Shown here one piece after another: positions 23,776-36,100 of a stretch of 64,000 bases of DNA. The notes beneath the pieces are model-generated. The model did no database searches, was not told the origin of the DNA, and saw nothing but the letters and a program-made list of their open reading frames with translations. The translations under genes and the position numbers were made by a program. How positions within the stretch are numbered: position 1 is the stretch's first letter; the number at the start of each line of letters is the position of its first letter. Source of the stretch: Castanea sativa (taxonomy: Eukaryota; Streptophyta; Magnoliopsida; Fagales; Fagaceae); assembly GCF_040712315.1 (NCBI RefSeq), contig NC_134015.1:23747614-23811613 (forward strand), in the 5' to 3' direction.

Positions 23776-25510
23776 TAGTCTACCGTGTTCAGTTGTGTTA
23801 CGAGACTAAGACCAAGGAGGGAAACCACTTTCTCATCGTGGGTAACCTCACAGGAGGATCCTACTATAGAAATTATCTACTTTGGGGGAACGGGTCTGAA
23901 TGGCTTATGCCCCAAACGAATCTTTTATCCTCAACAGAGGGTAGGCTTTTAGAGGGAGAGAAGGGATTAGCCTATTGATGCATGCCTGCTATTCTACACT
24001 CTCTATTTCTTTTCCTACTTCTCTTTCTCTTTTTTCTCTGTTTTGTTACTTTGATTCTTTCCTCACTCTTTTCTTTTTTTCTTAATGCTTACTCGTGTAG
24101 TGTTATGGTGATGGTGGTAATGTGATTCTCTCCTAGTGGTTGCTACTGTTGTGATGATGATGATACTGTGCACGGTAGGGCCCTATATATACTGTCTGTT
24201 GTGACTGGTTTTTACTATTTTACCCTTTAACTACTTTTGTTTAGGTGTGGGTGTACTTCCAGACCACTTACTGATTTGTTAGCTGCCCGGCTACCACCAC
24301 TTACTTGCGTTGGCCGTGCCACACCCCATTACCAGACAAAGAATTCTACTTTGTTTGCTTGTTCACCGTGGCATTCCTATCTGCAACAAGGTGGACATTC
24401 TCTCTCTTACTATTCCTCATAGCATGCACCTAGTGGTTCTAACTCATCCTCTCTCTTTTGGGTAGAATGTCATCCCAGCAAGATATTTTCCTTAAAAAAG
24501 TTTGAGCGGGAACTCCAGAATAGGCTTTCCCTTCTCCCCACTACCAGACCATACCCTCTCTTACCTCTGACCCATGACCTACCATTCCTAAATTGGCTGG
24601 GTACAGGTTGGTGGTGTCTTTACCTTGTGCGTGCTCCATTTCCGTGTATGTCCAAAGCTTATTTGCTGCTCATGCGTTTACTATGGACTGGAGGCTTGTC
24701 TATGCATTCTGCTGCTCATTTTTGACCTTTTGTGGCGTGAACTATTTTCTGATGCTCCATTTTTTATGGCTTGCTTCCTCCCAAGGGCTAGGCCTTGCTT
24801 GATTATGGGCTTTTCTCTCTTATAGTCCACTATTTGTTCCTTCCGTTGGCTTGCCAGTATTCCTGCCATACCATTCTTTTATTCCTACTATGGTGCCATA
24901 CCATTCTTTTTTTCTTACTGTGGTGTTATTTGATCCATGCTTGCTACGCTTCTTTCGGGCCTATTATATGCTCTTCCTTCAATTGGTTACAATGTCCCAA
25001 TATTGTCATTAGGTTAATACTCATATTACTTTGGGCTTTCTTGACTCATTACATTGTTTGTAGACTCCTTTGACCCATTTCTTCCTCGTTGGGCATCCTC
25101 GGTCCATTTTCTTTTCTTGGGCATTCTCGGCCCATTTCCAACTCTACATTCCCATGAGATTTTACTAACTCTTTTGGGCTTCTCTGGCCCAATTACTATA
25201 TCCTTCGTCCTTGGGGTTCATGGGCTTTCCATCAACCTCTTACTTTCTTACTTCATTACTTCGGGTCTGCTGTGGCCCATTCTCACTTTTCTACATCACA
25301 TAATGCACATGAGTTTACTGCTTCTTCCTTTAGGCTCCTATAGACCCCTTTGCTTTTCCTAATGCCCATTTGTTTACTTTATAGGCCTAAGACCCATCAT
25401 TCTTGCCATTCGGGCTTGATGGGTTTTTTTTTTCTCTCAATCTACTAACTCTTTTCCTAGCCATATTGTTGGGCTTCTTCTTCTTGTTGGGTTTTTCCAA
25501 AATGAGCATC
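23776..25510. mobile_element. Possible LTR/LARD-like non-coding retroelement remnant
   Basis: This block differs in composition from its surroundings, being pyrimidine-rich and less AT-rich. Between 25050 and 25440 it repeats TTGGGC...GGCCCA-type motifs many times. Such non-coding blocks are common in large plant Ty3-type LTRs, but no gag/pol frame, primer-binding site or paired repeat was found. Short hydrophobic open frames here result from T-richness. Alternative: unannotated intergenic sequence. Confidence 0.25.
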
Positions 25511-25666
25511 AACAACACTCTTGTAGTCTCATTTAACAATAGAATCATCCAAAATCCTCAACCTTCTTAAATAAAGATAGATTTGTTTAAAATCAAATTA
25601 ACACTACAAATTTGCACATCAATAGTATTTTAACGCAAAGCTTAATATATATAAAGAATAAAATAA

Positions 25667-25857
25667 GAGAGGTGCTACATCAACAATATTTTTACAACAT
25701 TTTCACAACAAATCATAGGTGGTTAGTTGTTACTGGTTCAAATTTGAACCTAACACTAAAATTACTTTTTTATTCCAACAATAACAACTAGTAACAACTT
25801 GGCACTTATGATTTGTTGTGAAAATGTTGTAAAAATATTGTGGACATATCTTTTCTC
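25667..25857. mobile_element. 191-bp Mutator-type MITE, copy A
   Basis: The element folds almost end to end: ACAATATTTTTACAACATTT on the left pairs with AAATGTTGTAAAAATATTGT on the right. Outer ends are GAGAGGTGCTACAT and the complement GAGAAAAGATATGT. A perfect 9-bp duplication ATAAAATAA flanks it (25658-25666 and 25858-25866). Related to copy B at 31020-31195. Confidence 0.88.
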
Positions 25858-25866
25858 ATAAAATAA

Positions 25867-27430
25867 ACTTATTTACCTTATATGTGACTTGTGCTAATAA
25901 GTTTATCTGTAAAAGGAAAAAAAATGGCTTGATGGTGACTAATTGCGAAGAAATCTCTGAGAGAGAGAGAGAGAGCAAAAAAGAATATATGGCTTTTTTT
26001 CACTTTTTAACTTGACACTAATAATCACTTTTCAAGGGAAAAAATAAAGTTAATAGATATGAGATATATTTGATTTTAAGTTGCTATAAAATTACGATAT
26101 TATACTGTACAACCAAAAGTATGAACAATTTTTACTCTTGAAGGCTTTAGGCAATTGTTTAAATGAACTAAAGTTAAAGTTGGGATTACTTTTAATAAGC
26201 ATACCAATTCATTCATGGAATATATAAGCAAATTTGTAAATGAGTGAATATCATGCGATTCAATTTTATACCCTTTATATCAAAGTTGGTTCTACCAACC
26301 TCCCAAATAGTATTTACTCATTTGGCTTGTTACAAGAGGCTCTTGGTATGCCTTTCATGACATATATTTTATGCCTTTGCATAGCCTACCTCAAGTATGT
26401 GAGCAGTATGAAACATTTGCATAAACAAACTAATCAATAGGAACATGCATTGAGCACTTTATATATGTTGATTCTTGATCAATACATGTTCCTATTGACA
26501 CCACAACATATACAAAGAAGGTTAAAAATCAGGTTTTTTTTTGTCACTAAATCCTTTACACCCATTTGGACAATGAGGTAAATATAGTCATTTATCTAAA
26601 TTTCTAACTCTTCTGTACAATAATTGTAACAATCATTGTTTGGCCACTTAGACCTAAGCACAATCAACGTCCATGAACTCAAGGATTTCATATTCATCTG
26701 CCATTAATTATTAACTACTACATGAAATGACAAAGTATCTTTGTGTATCTTTCCAAGACTCTTTTGTTTCCTCTTCTCCAATTATGGACTACACAGAATT
26801 TCTACTCACATTGCTATTATTAACTTCATATCATTTTGAACTAGAAATATTCCATGGTTCCAATTCGAGAGTACTGCTCATGATCTTGACACATGAAACA
26901 TGAATTTGTTGTATTGTGAGGGTCTTTTTGATGAAAAGGAACTATCAAATGATAACAGAACCCGTGAAATTATATGTTATCTTCAACTCAGTCTAGTACA
27001 ATACTCTCTTTCATGATGATGTTACCGGCCCCATGCTATTCCAGAGAATGGTTTACTGTGTCACATTTGGCCATTTGCGAGAAAAAATCTGAAACCTTCC
27101 ATGCATGGATTAAAAAAAACACGATGGGTGCCATGATTTATGCTCTATTAGTCTCATCATTTGCGAGAAAGAAAACAAAGACTAAATTCAATTCTTGGAT
27201 TTACATTACTACACAAATTTTGGAAGGTGATACATGCATTGATGGCAAAATGACAAAATCTCGTGATGAAAATGATTTCAGTGTATTGAAGCGACATTTG
27301 GCAAGAAATGTAGGCATTCAAGAAAGTATGATTAGTTTCAGAGTTTTTTTTTTGGAACTAGTTTCATAGTATTTACAGTGCTTGTAATTTTGTTCTTACA
27401 TGTTTATGCAGCTAGCTTTAACCGCGAGAA
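25867..27430. other. Intergenic with one unclassified 131-codon frame
   Basis: Mostly AT-rich. A + strand frame at 26974-27369 (131 codons) contains HAWIKKNTMGAMIYALLVSS and other mixed-composition sequence but no family I recognise; no splice sites or promoter were identified. A hairpin is listed separately at 26434-26498. Confidence 0.3.
26434..26498. repeat. 20-bp inverted repeat with 25-nt spacer
   Basis: TCAATAGGAACATGCATTGA (26434-26453) pairs with TCAATACATGTTCCTATTGA (26479-26498) with a single mismatch. The stem is near perfect in otherwise unstructured AT-rich sequence. It is short for a plant microRNA precursor and could be a tiny foldback element. Confidence 0.8.
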
Positions 27431-27449
27431 TGATCGCTTAACTTAATTT

Positions 27450-27451
<2 letters not shown>

Positions 27452-27488
<37 letters not shown>

Positions 27489-27496
27489 TATTTTAT
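27452..27496. repeat. Poly-A plus (AT)n microsatellite
   Basis: A run of about 17 A is followed by about 12 AT units. Confidence 0.9.
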
Positions 27497-27538
27497 AGAT
27501 ATGATAGTATGCTTTTTATCATTGATTAGGCAGGACAC

Positions 27539-28059
27539 CTAAGAAGCATGAGTGCGTTTCAGGACTTAGATGCGAGAGCAGGACTCAGTAATTTTTGAAA
27601 AAATAGGGTATAAGTGCAGCGGAGTGCGGCAATTAAAAATATTTTTATTTATATTTTCTATATATTTTTACTATTAAAATATTCTTAAAAAACACATTAC
27701 TATGGCCTTGGTTCACAAAACAAAGAAAGAAGAAGGCAAGAAATACAAAACAAAAAAAAAGCAACAAATATTCAGAATAAAATTGAGGATTGATAGATTT
27801 AGGATGTTTGAGCCTTATTTAAAGCCGATTTTAGCTGTTTCAGCATGATTCAAGGCCAATTTCGGTCTTTTTTCGGCCGATATGACCGGATTCTGGCCAA
27901 ATCAGCCCAGTTCGGCACGAATTGAAGCTGAGTCGGCGCGAATCCGAAAAGAAAAAAAAAACTCAGACGCAGCACCGATGCACGGGCAGCGGTGTCGGTG
28001 GCCGCACCCCGCGTCGGACTCCGGTGCGGCACCCTCCCAGCTGCATCGATTCTGCCTAG
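27539..28059 (-). mobile_element. GC-rich hAT-type element, copy 1
   Basis: Flanks are CAGGACAC (27531-27538) and TAGGACAC (28060-28067), seven of eight bases identical. The left end CTAAGAAGCATGAGTGCG and the complement of the right end CTAGGCAGAATCGATGC are weak inverted repeats. Read on the minus strand it follows the element at 59362-59964 block for block: a CCGGAGTCCGACGCGGGG-type GC-rich head, GGCCGATTCGG-like repeats, CCTAAATCTATC, and a shared AT-rich tail with TATTAGAAAATAT-type sequence and GCCGCACTCCGC. Non-autonomous. Confidence 0.78.
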
Positions 28060-28067
28060 TAGGACAC

Positions 28068-28742
28068 TAATGGGCTTTTTTGGTGTAAGTGGTGATTGAA
28101 TCCAGATCTTTCATTCAACAAAAAAAAAAATTTATAGTTCAGTTAACTAGAATGTGTTAGGTGGTGAAGTTTGGTGTTTTGTGCTTGATTGGTTTTCCCT
28201 TAACATACTTTATATTTGATAATATCTAGGTAATTACGGGGTAATCGAGGATTCGAAGCTATTAGGTTCATATTTTTATGTAATTGGTAGTTTATTTGGT
28301 AATTTGTTGATGCCTCTACTATTTGCCTGTAATTTGACCTAATTAATCAACTTGAGTAATTGAATTAATTAACCAGGATAAATTTATCTTAACCCAACAA
28401 GAGCAATGTATTTCCATAACTTTTTATTATTATTTTAAGAAGAGACATGATTAATATGATAAGCAATAAATTATTGCCGAAGAGAACTCCAATCACATTG
28501 AATTCTCATCTAACAAAAAGCAATTGTCCACAAATTTTTTTTTTGATGAATGATTGTCCACAAATTTGTATCCACAAAAGAAAAGAAAATGATATAATTT
28601 TATTTTAAGGTTTGATCATAATGAGAATTATTGGAAAATTACTGTCCTTTTTATATTTGAATAGCTAGAACCCAGAGTCTAGGAAAATAAGATATGATGA
28701 CACGGTAATCATCAGGATACAAAATTGAAAACTTCTAAGTTC
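28068..28742. other. Intergenic, no recognised feature
   Basis: AT-rich sequence without supported features. Confidence 0.45.
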
Positions 28743-28745
28743 TAA

Positions 28746-29569
28746 GAGCATCCACATCAGTGGTTGCAAATTTTTCTTCTATTTTGCATAGAAAAACTTA
28801 CTTTTTCTATTTTACACATCCAATTTTACAAAACACCCATATCAGTTTATCTATTCTACACATCTATTCAATAAAATATTCAATTTTTTACAATTTTTTA
28901 TTATTCTCTCCCTCACTGCCCTCTCTCTTACAGACACGCAAAGGAAAGTATCAGTTGTTTTTGTCGGTGTTCGGTTCCTGCGGTCCGGTGATCAAAATGG
29001 AGAGAAAACTAGATCGATCTTCTTATGCTCCTCTTAGCAATGAAGATTAAGGTCCTTCAAGCCTTTTTTGTTGTTAATTTTCTTTATTTCTTGTTTGGTT
29101 GGTGAGAAAGTGGTGGAAAAGAGTAGAAATAGAAGGAAAGACGATCGGCAACCAAAGATCTGTTGATTTTCTCTGTGTTTGGTTAATTTCTTTATTTCTT
29201 GTTTTCTTTGTGTTTTCTCGGCAACCAAACAAACCCTATGTAATACTAATTTCTTGTTTTACTTGATTTTGGAAGAAATTTTTTGATGTGGTGTTCTTTG
29301 TTGATGCATGGAGTGGCGTTCTCTGATGATCGGCAGTAGTGAGAGTGAGGTAGAGCAACCAGAGAGACAGAGAGAAGGAGGGAGAAAAAACTAATACAAT
29401 AATAAATGCACATGCTACAGCAACTGTGCATATATACACGATTATGTAGCAATTGTGCATAAATGCACAATTTTACACCCACTGATATGAGTGTTTTTTT
29501 TACCAAAATGCGTAAAAAGTGTAACTTTTTCTATTTTGCAAAACTTTCCACAAGCTGATGTGGTTGCTC
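28746..29569. mobile_element. PIF/Harbinger-like element, GAGCATYCA family, copy 3
   Basis: The left end GAGCATCCACATCAG and right end CTGATGTGGTTGCTC are inverted repeats. TAA flanks both sides (28743-28745 and 29570-29572). The right third matches the element at 9355-10205 closely, so these two form one subfamily. A small frame ending in DRSSYAPLSNED (about 29000-29049) has no recognised identity. Confidence 0.82.
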
Positions 29570-29572
29570 TAA

Positions 29573-30150
29573 GCTCATATCTATAGTTTTTTCATAGTGT
29601 TTTTACAATGCATGCAGTAAAAGAGCGATTGAATCGTGGCCTCGTTCATGTACGTTACCCACTAGTGTCGCGACCTTCACGGACTCTGAAGGCTTGTCCA
29701 TGCGTAAGAACGACACACAGATATCATAGATAGTCTCAGAGATTGGATGATGAAACCTTAAAACAATAATGGAAAGCAAAAAGGAGAGAGAGGATGCCGC
29801 AGTACTAGTGGCTAGGGATTTGTCTAACTAATAGCATTCACATTAGGCTCTATATATTTAATTTAGTCTAAATTAATCTAAAACTCCACTTTAATTAGTT
29901 TAACTAATCTACCATTTATAGACAATTACGTTAGTTTCAATACTTTATTGTTATTCTATTGAAATATTATTATTTTCTCGCTCCCTAAATACAAAATGTT
30001 TTTCCATCCTTTCTCAAATTTACATTTTCTCACGAATCACCACCATAGGATATCCATAAACACCCAAACATAACCACATAAAAAGTAAAAACAAACCCAA
30101 CAAGATCCAACATGAAACCCAACCACCAAATTGCAGTGTCGTCGATCCCC
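29573..30150. other. Intergenic, no recognised feature
   Basis: No supported feature; AT-rich in the second half. Confidence 0.45.
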
Positions 30151-30158
30151 TTTAGAAC

Positions 30159-31437
30159 CAGTGGTGGCTCTAGGAATTTTTTTCAAGGTGGTTATTAAAA
30201 AACTTAAATTAAACAAAATTTAATAAAAATAAAATTTGAATATATCGACATCACAAAAAAAAAAAAATTGCCCAAATATATAAAGTTTTAACTTTTCATT
30301 TTATGAGTTTTTCATATTTTGAAATTGTTGTATGAGTTTTATCATTAATGCTATCAACTGCATCTTTTCAATGTATACAACCAAGTAATCATTAAATTAA
30401 ATACTGATTTCTTATTCAATTACCAACATCTTGCCAAAATAAGTATTAATATGAACAAAATGCATCATCATTTTTTATGATCTGTTCCAACCAATCTTTT
30501 GTTTTCTTTAAACTAATCAGGATTAAATTGATGCAATATTCCACTAATTTCTTTTTTAGGAAAATCATGGCCAAGAGGTTGACAAGAACCTCTTTGTAAA
30601 TATGCTTTCTATTTTATTTCATCTTGATCATTAGGATGACAAGATGAGACATTTTCTCATAGCCTAAGATCTTTAAGAAGATTATTCAAGTCAATGCGAA
30701 TTTTCTTAAAAGATGAATTTTGCAATACAAGTGATTTCTTTATAATAAGAAATGTGTCCATAGTGCTAGCGAAAAAATAAATAGTAAACTAGAATTTCAT
30801 TCAACATATTCAACTTAGGCATTAAATCGTACATTAATCATGTTTAATAAAGTATTGTTGCATCATTTAGTGCATATGCATATGTATAAGATGTATTACA
30901 TAAATCCAACAAATTTATTTAATAGACTAAAGCAAGCACTAATTGACTAGCTATTTGAAAATATGCATTTTCATTTGATTTTGGGCTTTTAGGATAATTT
31001 GATTGTTTGGGCAATTTTTGAGAATTTTATATTCACAAAATTTTCACAACAAATCCTAGGTGGCAATTTGTTATTAGTTCTAATTTAAATACCATGAAAA
31101 TTACTTTTTTGTTCACTAGTAATAGCTAGTAACAACCTACCACTTAGGATTTGTTATGAAAGTGTTGTGGAAATATTGTGAACATAACATTTCTCGCAAT
31201 TTTTGGTTCAATCTTCACAGACCAAAATTTTGGAGAAGTCAATTTTTATTTTTAATATGCTCAGATTTTAATTTAGGATGCTCAAGTTTTTAAATTTTTT
31301 TTTATGGTGGTCAATTTTTTTCTAGGGTGGTCAACAACCCATATTAATTTAAAATTCATTTTTTAAGGCTTATAATTTTTTTTCCTTAGTCAGGGTGGTC
31401 CTGTGACTCTCGTGAATTACACATGGCGTTAACCCTG
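30159..31437. mobile_element. Probable hAT-type element with nested MITE
   Basis: It starts CAGTGGTGGCTCTAGG, the same class of terminus as the element at 20084, and ends GTTAACCCTG. Flanks TTTAGAAC (30151-30158) and CTTAGAAC (31438-31445) agree at seven of eight bases. The right terminus is poorly conserved, so the boundary is tentative. A 176-bp Mutator-type MITE has inserted at 31020-31195. No transposase frame remains. Confidence 0.5.
31020..31195. mobile_element. 176-bp Mutator-type MITE, copy B
   Basis: It shares the ACAAATCCTAGGTGG and TTACTTTTTTGTTC blocks with copy A (25667-25857) and has the same near-palindromic layout, from GAGAATTTTATATTCAC to GTGAACATAACATTTCTC. A perfect 9-bp duplication GCAATTTTT flanks it (31011-31019 and 31196-31204). 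Confidence 0.88.
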
Positions 31438-31445
31438 CTTAGAAC

Positions 31446-31970
31446 CCAACAAATCTAAGCTTGGGTTTTAGACCAAGAGTGTTGAGCCTTGAGCATAGCT
31501 CATGTTGGAGCAAATCTCGTTGCGGCAAGCACTTATGACTTTAATTTTCACTAGACCACACACAATACATTTTGGTGCGGATTCCTTCTAGTTCCTCCTA
31601 TTCTGACATTAAAAAAAAAGAAAAGAAAAAAAAGAGAACAAATCTTGCTCTTTCACGCCAGTAAATACTCGCTTTTCCATGACCACCATGCATTTATGTA
31701 GATCAGAGGTGCATGACACACACACACAGAGTAATTTTACCGTAAGAAAAGATGATAGATTAGTCGTTAGAAGTTCATGACTCTCCATGGGCCAATGATT
31801 TATTATGAAAAACCCATAATAAAAGACTAGATTGTCCTAATACACTTAGCAGAGAATCAGGGAATGATAAAGTCTAAATTCTCCTGAAGAAGGAGTCAAG
31901 GAAGTAGAAAGCGGTGTCGGGTAGAGTAGCTCAACCAAGCAAATCAACATGATACCATAATGCTCTGACT
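31446..31970. other. Intergenic, no recognised feature
   Basis: Mixed sequence with A-rich runs near 31612-31640; nothing supported. Confidence 0.45.
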
Positions 31971-31975
31971 AATTA

Positions 31976-33153
31976 GAGCATTCACATATGCTATCTTCAA
32001 ACTATTTTATTTTACCATTTCAAAAGTTACTTTGTCAATTATACTATATTATTTTATAACACATTCAACATCCCAACTTTTATTTTCCTATACTATACAT
32101 TAATATAATATATCTACTCAATAAAATATATAACCCAAAATCATCTCTCTCCTTTCTCTAATTCCTGTCTCTGCCTCTCTCTCTCTCTCTCTCTCTCACC
32201 ACCATGTACAAACCCAAAACTCAACACAACTACCCTTCAAACCCCACCACCCCACCACCAGCCAACCATCAACAACACCTCCACCACCCAAACCCACCAC
32301 CCCACCACTGCTGCACCACCCAAATCAATCCAACAAATTACAACAAACCCATACTAAAATCACCCAAATCAACCCCGCAAATTACCAACATAACCTACTA
32401 CCACCACCACCAATCCAAACACAACACAACCCATTGCCACCAAGCCAAACACCTACCACACCGAGACCAAAACCCACCACTACATGAATCAAAACCCATT
32501 GTAATCTCCAAGAATCAAAACCATAGAAAAAACCCATATCAAAACCCATTCAAGAATCAAACCCATAGAAAAATAGTTACAATAGATCAAACCCACTAAA
32601 ATCTCCACCACCAATCTTTGACCTCCACCGCAATCTCCATTGCAAACTCACTGCCACCAAGCCCAACCACCGGTCTCAACCCACATCAGCCACCACACAC
32701 ACAACACCGAAACCAAAAAACCCACCATTGCCGATCTCCACGCCACCACAGGCCGATCTCCACGTCTCCACCACAGGCCGATCTCCAAGCATAATCTCCA
32801 TGTCGATTTAAGAGAAATGAAGGAGTGAGAGAGACCGAGACAAAGTAAGTGGGGGAGAGAAAGGGAGGGAGGTTGGCTTAAGAAGAGAGAAAAGTGATTT
32901 AAAGAGAAGAAAGAAGAGAGAAAAGTGATTCAGAGAGAAGAGATAAAAGTGATTGAGAGAAAGAGAGAAGAAATTAATAAAATATGGGGTTCAAGTTTTA
33001 CAAGTTGTTACAATACTGTCATACATATAAGACGGTACTGTAGCCCTATTGCAAAAATTTTTGCAGTTAGAAGACCGAATAATGTATGTTATTTGTGCTT
33101 TGGTACTAAAATATACCATATTTTACCATTTACAGGTCTAAATGTGAATGCTC
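31976..33153. mobile_element. PIF/Harbinger-like element, GAGCATYCA family, copy 4
   Basis: The left end GAGCATTCACAT and right end ATGTGAATGCTC are perfect inverted repeats. TTA flanks both ends (31973-31975 and 33154-33156). The interior has a CT microsatellite (32169-32197), a long CCACCACC/CAACACAACCC-rich stretch giving a His/Pro/Asn-rich open frame (32204-32599), and a GAGAGAAG-rich block (32825-32970). These frames are compositional. No transposase. Confidence 0.83.
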
Positions 33154-33156
33154 TTA

Positions 33157-35882
33157 AGGTCTCATATTTTCCACGCATGCAAGAAAGTGACTACACAAAG
33201 AGAGTGTGGTAGTCAAACTTGTTTGGTATGAGACCCCATTTTCCATTAGAGTGTATGCAATTACCGCTCACATCAATTCAATGCTAATCCTACTATCCTA
33301 GTCTTCCATGCCAACGTCGTCCACACATCCATCTCATCAAAGATTTTGAAGATACGATCAAGACTTCCAATCCAAAAAAAAAAAAAAGTTTATAGATTGA
33401 ATAAAAAAAAATCTGATTAACACGAAATTTAAATATGTGTTAATTAATACATAAAGAACATGCAATTCAACAGTTAAATTTTCAAAATATATAGACATGT
33501 TAATTTTTTAAGTGTGAGTTGTAGCCAAACTTTTTCCTTAATTAATAGACTAAAGACTTACTTGAAATAGACCCAAATCACATACGGTCTTTTTGTAATT
33601 ATATTTTTAATCAATATAGATATTGGGTTCAAAATTCTATCAACTATTATTTTGGAATATATATTGGGAGAATTGATGAACATCAAAACGTGAAGATTAT
33701 TTGTAGTGTTTTTGTAAGTATATTTTAACCTTTGATAATTATATTTCAAGTTTTTTAGTTCGTAATGTATTTAACATGAATGGTACTAGAAACACAACAA
33801 TTTTTATATGGTTTTTAATAGTTTTTTTTTTTAAAAATAAAAAAAGTTATTTTATTTTATTTATAATTGATTAAGTTGATAGATTTTTTTTATTTGTTTT
33901 TTTTTAAATCCACCGTTAACATCATTATAATATTCATCATTAACAGTTTCTGACCTCGATGATTGTTAAATATTTTGCAAAAATTGTGTGCTTCTATACT
34001 CATGCACCGATTTTATAAAATGAAAGTTGAAGGGATTCGACCTAGACTTCGTCTCATAGGTTGGGTTGTGTCAAAACTGTGAAAGTGGCCATTAGAACAT
34101 TGATAGGGGCAAAACTATGAAAGTGCCATTAGACCAAAACCAAATGGCTATTGAGTATTTACAATATTTATTAACTCATTGGTAGCATGTTAGATGATAA
34201 TCAATATTTATATTTTAATCAATAAATGATCCTAATTTGAGGCAAAATTCATAATAAAGATAGGGTACATGTTACTTCTCAAAAAAAGAAAAAGGAAAAA
34301 GATAGGGTACATGTTGTCTAAAATAAATAACAAGTTAATATTCGTCTTTTGATATTGTTGGAAGGTGGATCTTAGTTATTTATAAGTTACCTAATTTACC
34401 CTGTAATGTTAATTCAAAAGAAAGAAAATGTTTGTCAAATAAAAAAAAAAACCCACCGTCTAAAGTGTGACATTGTAGAATCTAAAGAATCAAAACAGAG
34501 TTTTGACTAATAATCAAACTCTAAATTGACTGATTGATGTTATGCCACTGCCACCCCTATAGCTTGCTTGGAGTACCTAAAATTAAAATCCCTCGCAAAT
34601 GTCAATATCATAGAAAAGAAAAGATAAAAACAGATAGAGAAAGATGCAGAAGAACGAAAATATTGGTTTTGAATTTCAGACAATAAATTTTTTTTTTTGG
34701 TGGATAACGTAAAATGGCACCAATTTTACTAGCAAAAATACAAATTATACCTTTTAAATTTGGTCAATAATTATTTTTATTTTTGATATTGTAAGCTCAT
34801 ATTTGTTATTTTACAGTTAATCCTTCTTCTATTCTATTAAAAAAGTTGTTGTTAAAAAGAATTAACAGTGAATATAAATATGAACTTACAAGACAACAAT
34901 AAAAAATATAATAGTAATTTTTTTGGAGATAGTTTTAATTTATGGTGTTCGCTTCTAATGATAACTCTTTATTTTCAAACTAAAACACCAATCAGTTTTT
35001 AATGAATCCTAAATCTTTTATTCAACTATTATAAACTTTATCGGTTGAGTTAATTGACATCCACTAAATAAAATATATAAGCAACGAAAATGACAATTGC
35101 GTGAACTTAAATGATAATACTTGTATTTTTACATATTTTTTTTAAAAATATTTTTAATAACTAAGGAGAGTTATGGACAGACAAAAAAAAAGATTAAATG
35201 TGACAAACAAAAAATACATACTTACATGACCAAGTAAGAAAAAATTAAATTTACAGGACCAAATCAATTGCTCGATTTTTTTTTTTTTGGAGAAGAATTG
35301 CTCAAATTTAAAGAGGGTAAAAGAACAAATGGAAATCAGTTTCGGATTATGCATTACTATTTTGGGCCTGGGCCCAGGAACTGGAAATTAGCTTCGTATT
35401 AAAAAAGCGAACAAAATATCTATCAAGCTAACGTACGCCGTGACACACAGTGCGCGCGGCAGTGGCACAGATGGCATTTCTTTAATCTGGAGTGCGCAAT
35501 ACGCATCCGGCCTATTCTAAGACAAAACCTAGTAAACAAAACTAAACAAACAAATACTACTGGTTCTACTACTACTACTAAAATATAAATAAATAAATAT
35601 AACAATAAAATAATAAGTGGTTGAAGTAAAAGTTGAGGTCCAGTTAAGTAATATAGTATTACTATTTCGAGCTTAATAAGTAAACAGCTTATTCCAGTAT
35701 ATATATATATATATATATTTTTTTTTTGCTGAGAAAAGCTCATTCCAGTAGCTTAATTGTATAATATGAGCAGAGAAAGTTAAAAATTACCTTATTTTAA
35801 AAAAATTAAAAATTAGATTATTTGAAAAAAAAATGAATGAAAAAAATCAAAAAACAAAAAATTGTAGCCAAACCTACTTCTA
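33157..35882. other. Intergenic, strongly AT-rich
   Basis: No gene supported. Contains an (AT)n run at about 35698-35718 and GATAGGGTACATGTT twice (about 34259 and 34302). Confidence 0.5.
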
Positions 35883-36100
35883 AGGATATGTTTGGATACT
35901 ATTTGTTGAAAACTGAAAATTTATTACCGAAAATACTGTAGTAAAATAATTTTTAAATATATAAATAGTATTGTGGGACCCAAGTTTATATTAAAATTTG
36001 TGCTTTGATGACTTTTATGGGTCCCATAAACAATGCCGTGGGACCCAAAAAACGTAAAATGCAGCACTGAAATAATTTCAGTGCTGCGCAAACGCACACT
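35883..36100. mobile_element. hAT-like MITE (GTTTGGATA termini), second copy
   Basis: The left end AGGATATGTTTGGATACT and the complement of the right end AGTGTGCGTTTGCGCAGC are loosely matched. The interior has AATACTGTAGTAAAATAATT and two GTGGGACCCA/GGGTCCCA blocks, shared with the element at 18911-19183. Confidence 0.5.

Noticed and set aside
23776..25510. Membrane-protein-like open frames
   Set aside because: Hydrophobicity follows from T-richness; frames are short, overlapping and without homology I recognise.
26974..27369. 131-codon open frame as a gene
   Set aside because: No recognisable domain, splice sites or promoter; kept only as an unclassified frame in the intergenic entry.
32204..32599. 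His/Pro-rich 131-codon protein
   Set aside because: Low-complexity CCACC sequence inside a PIF-like element; no domain.
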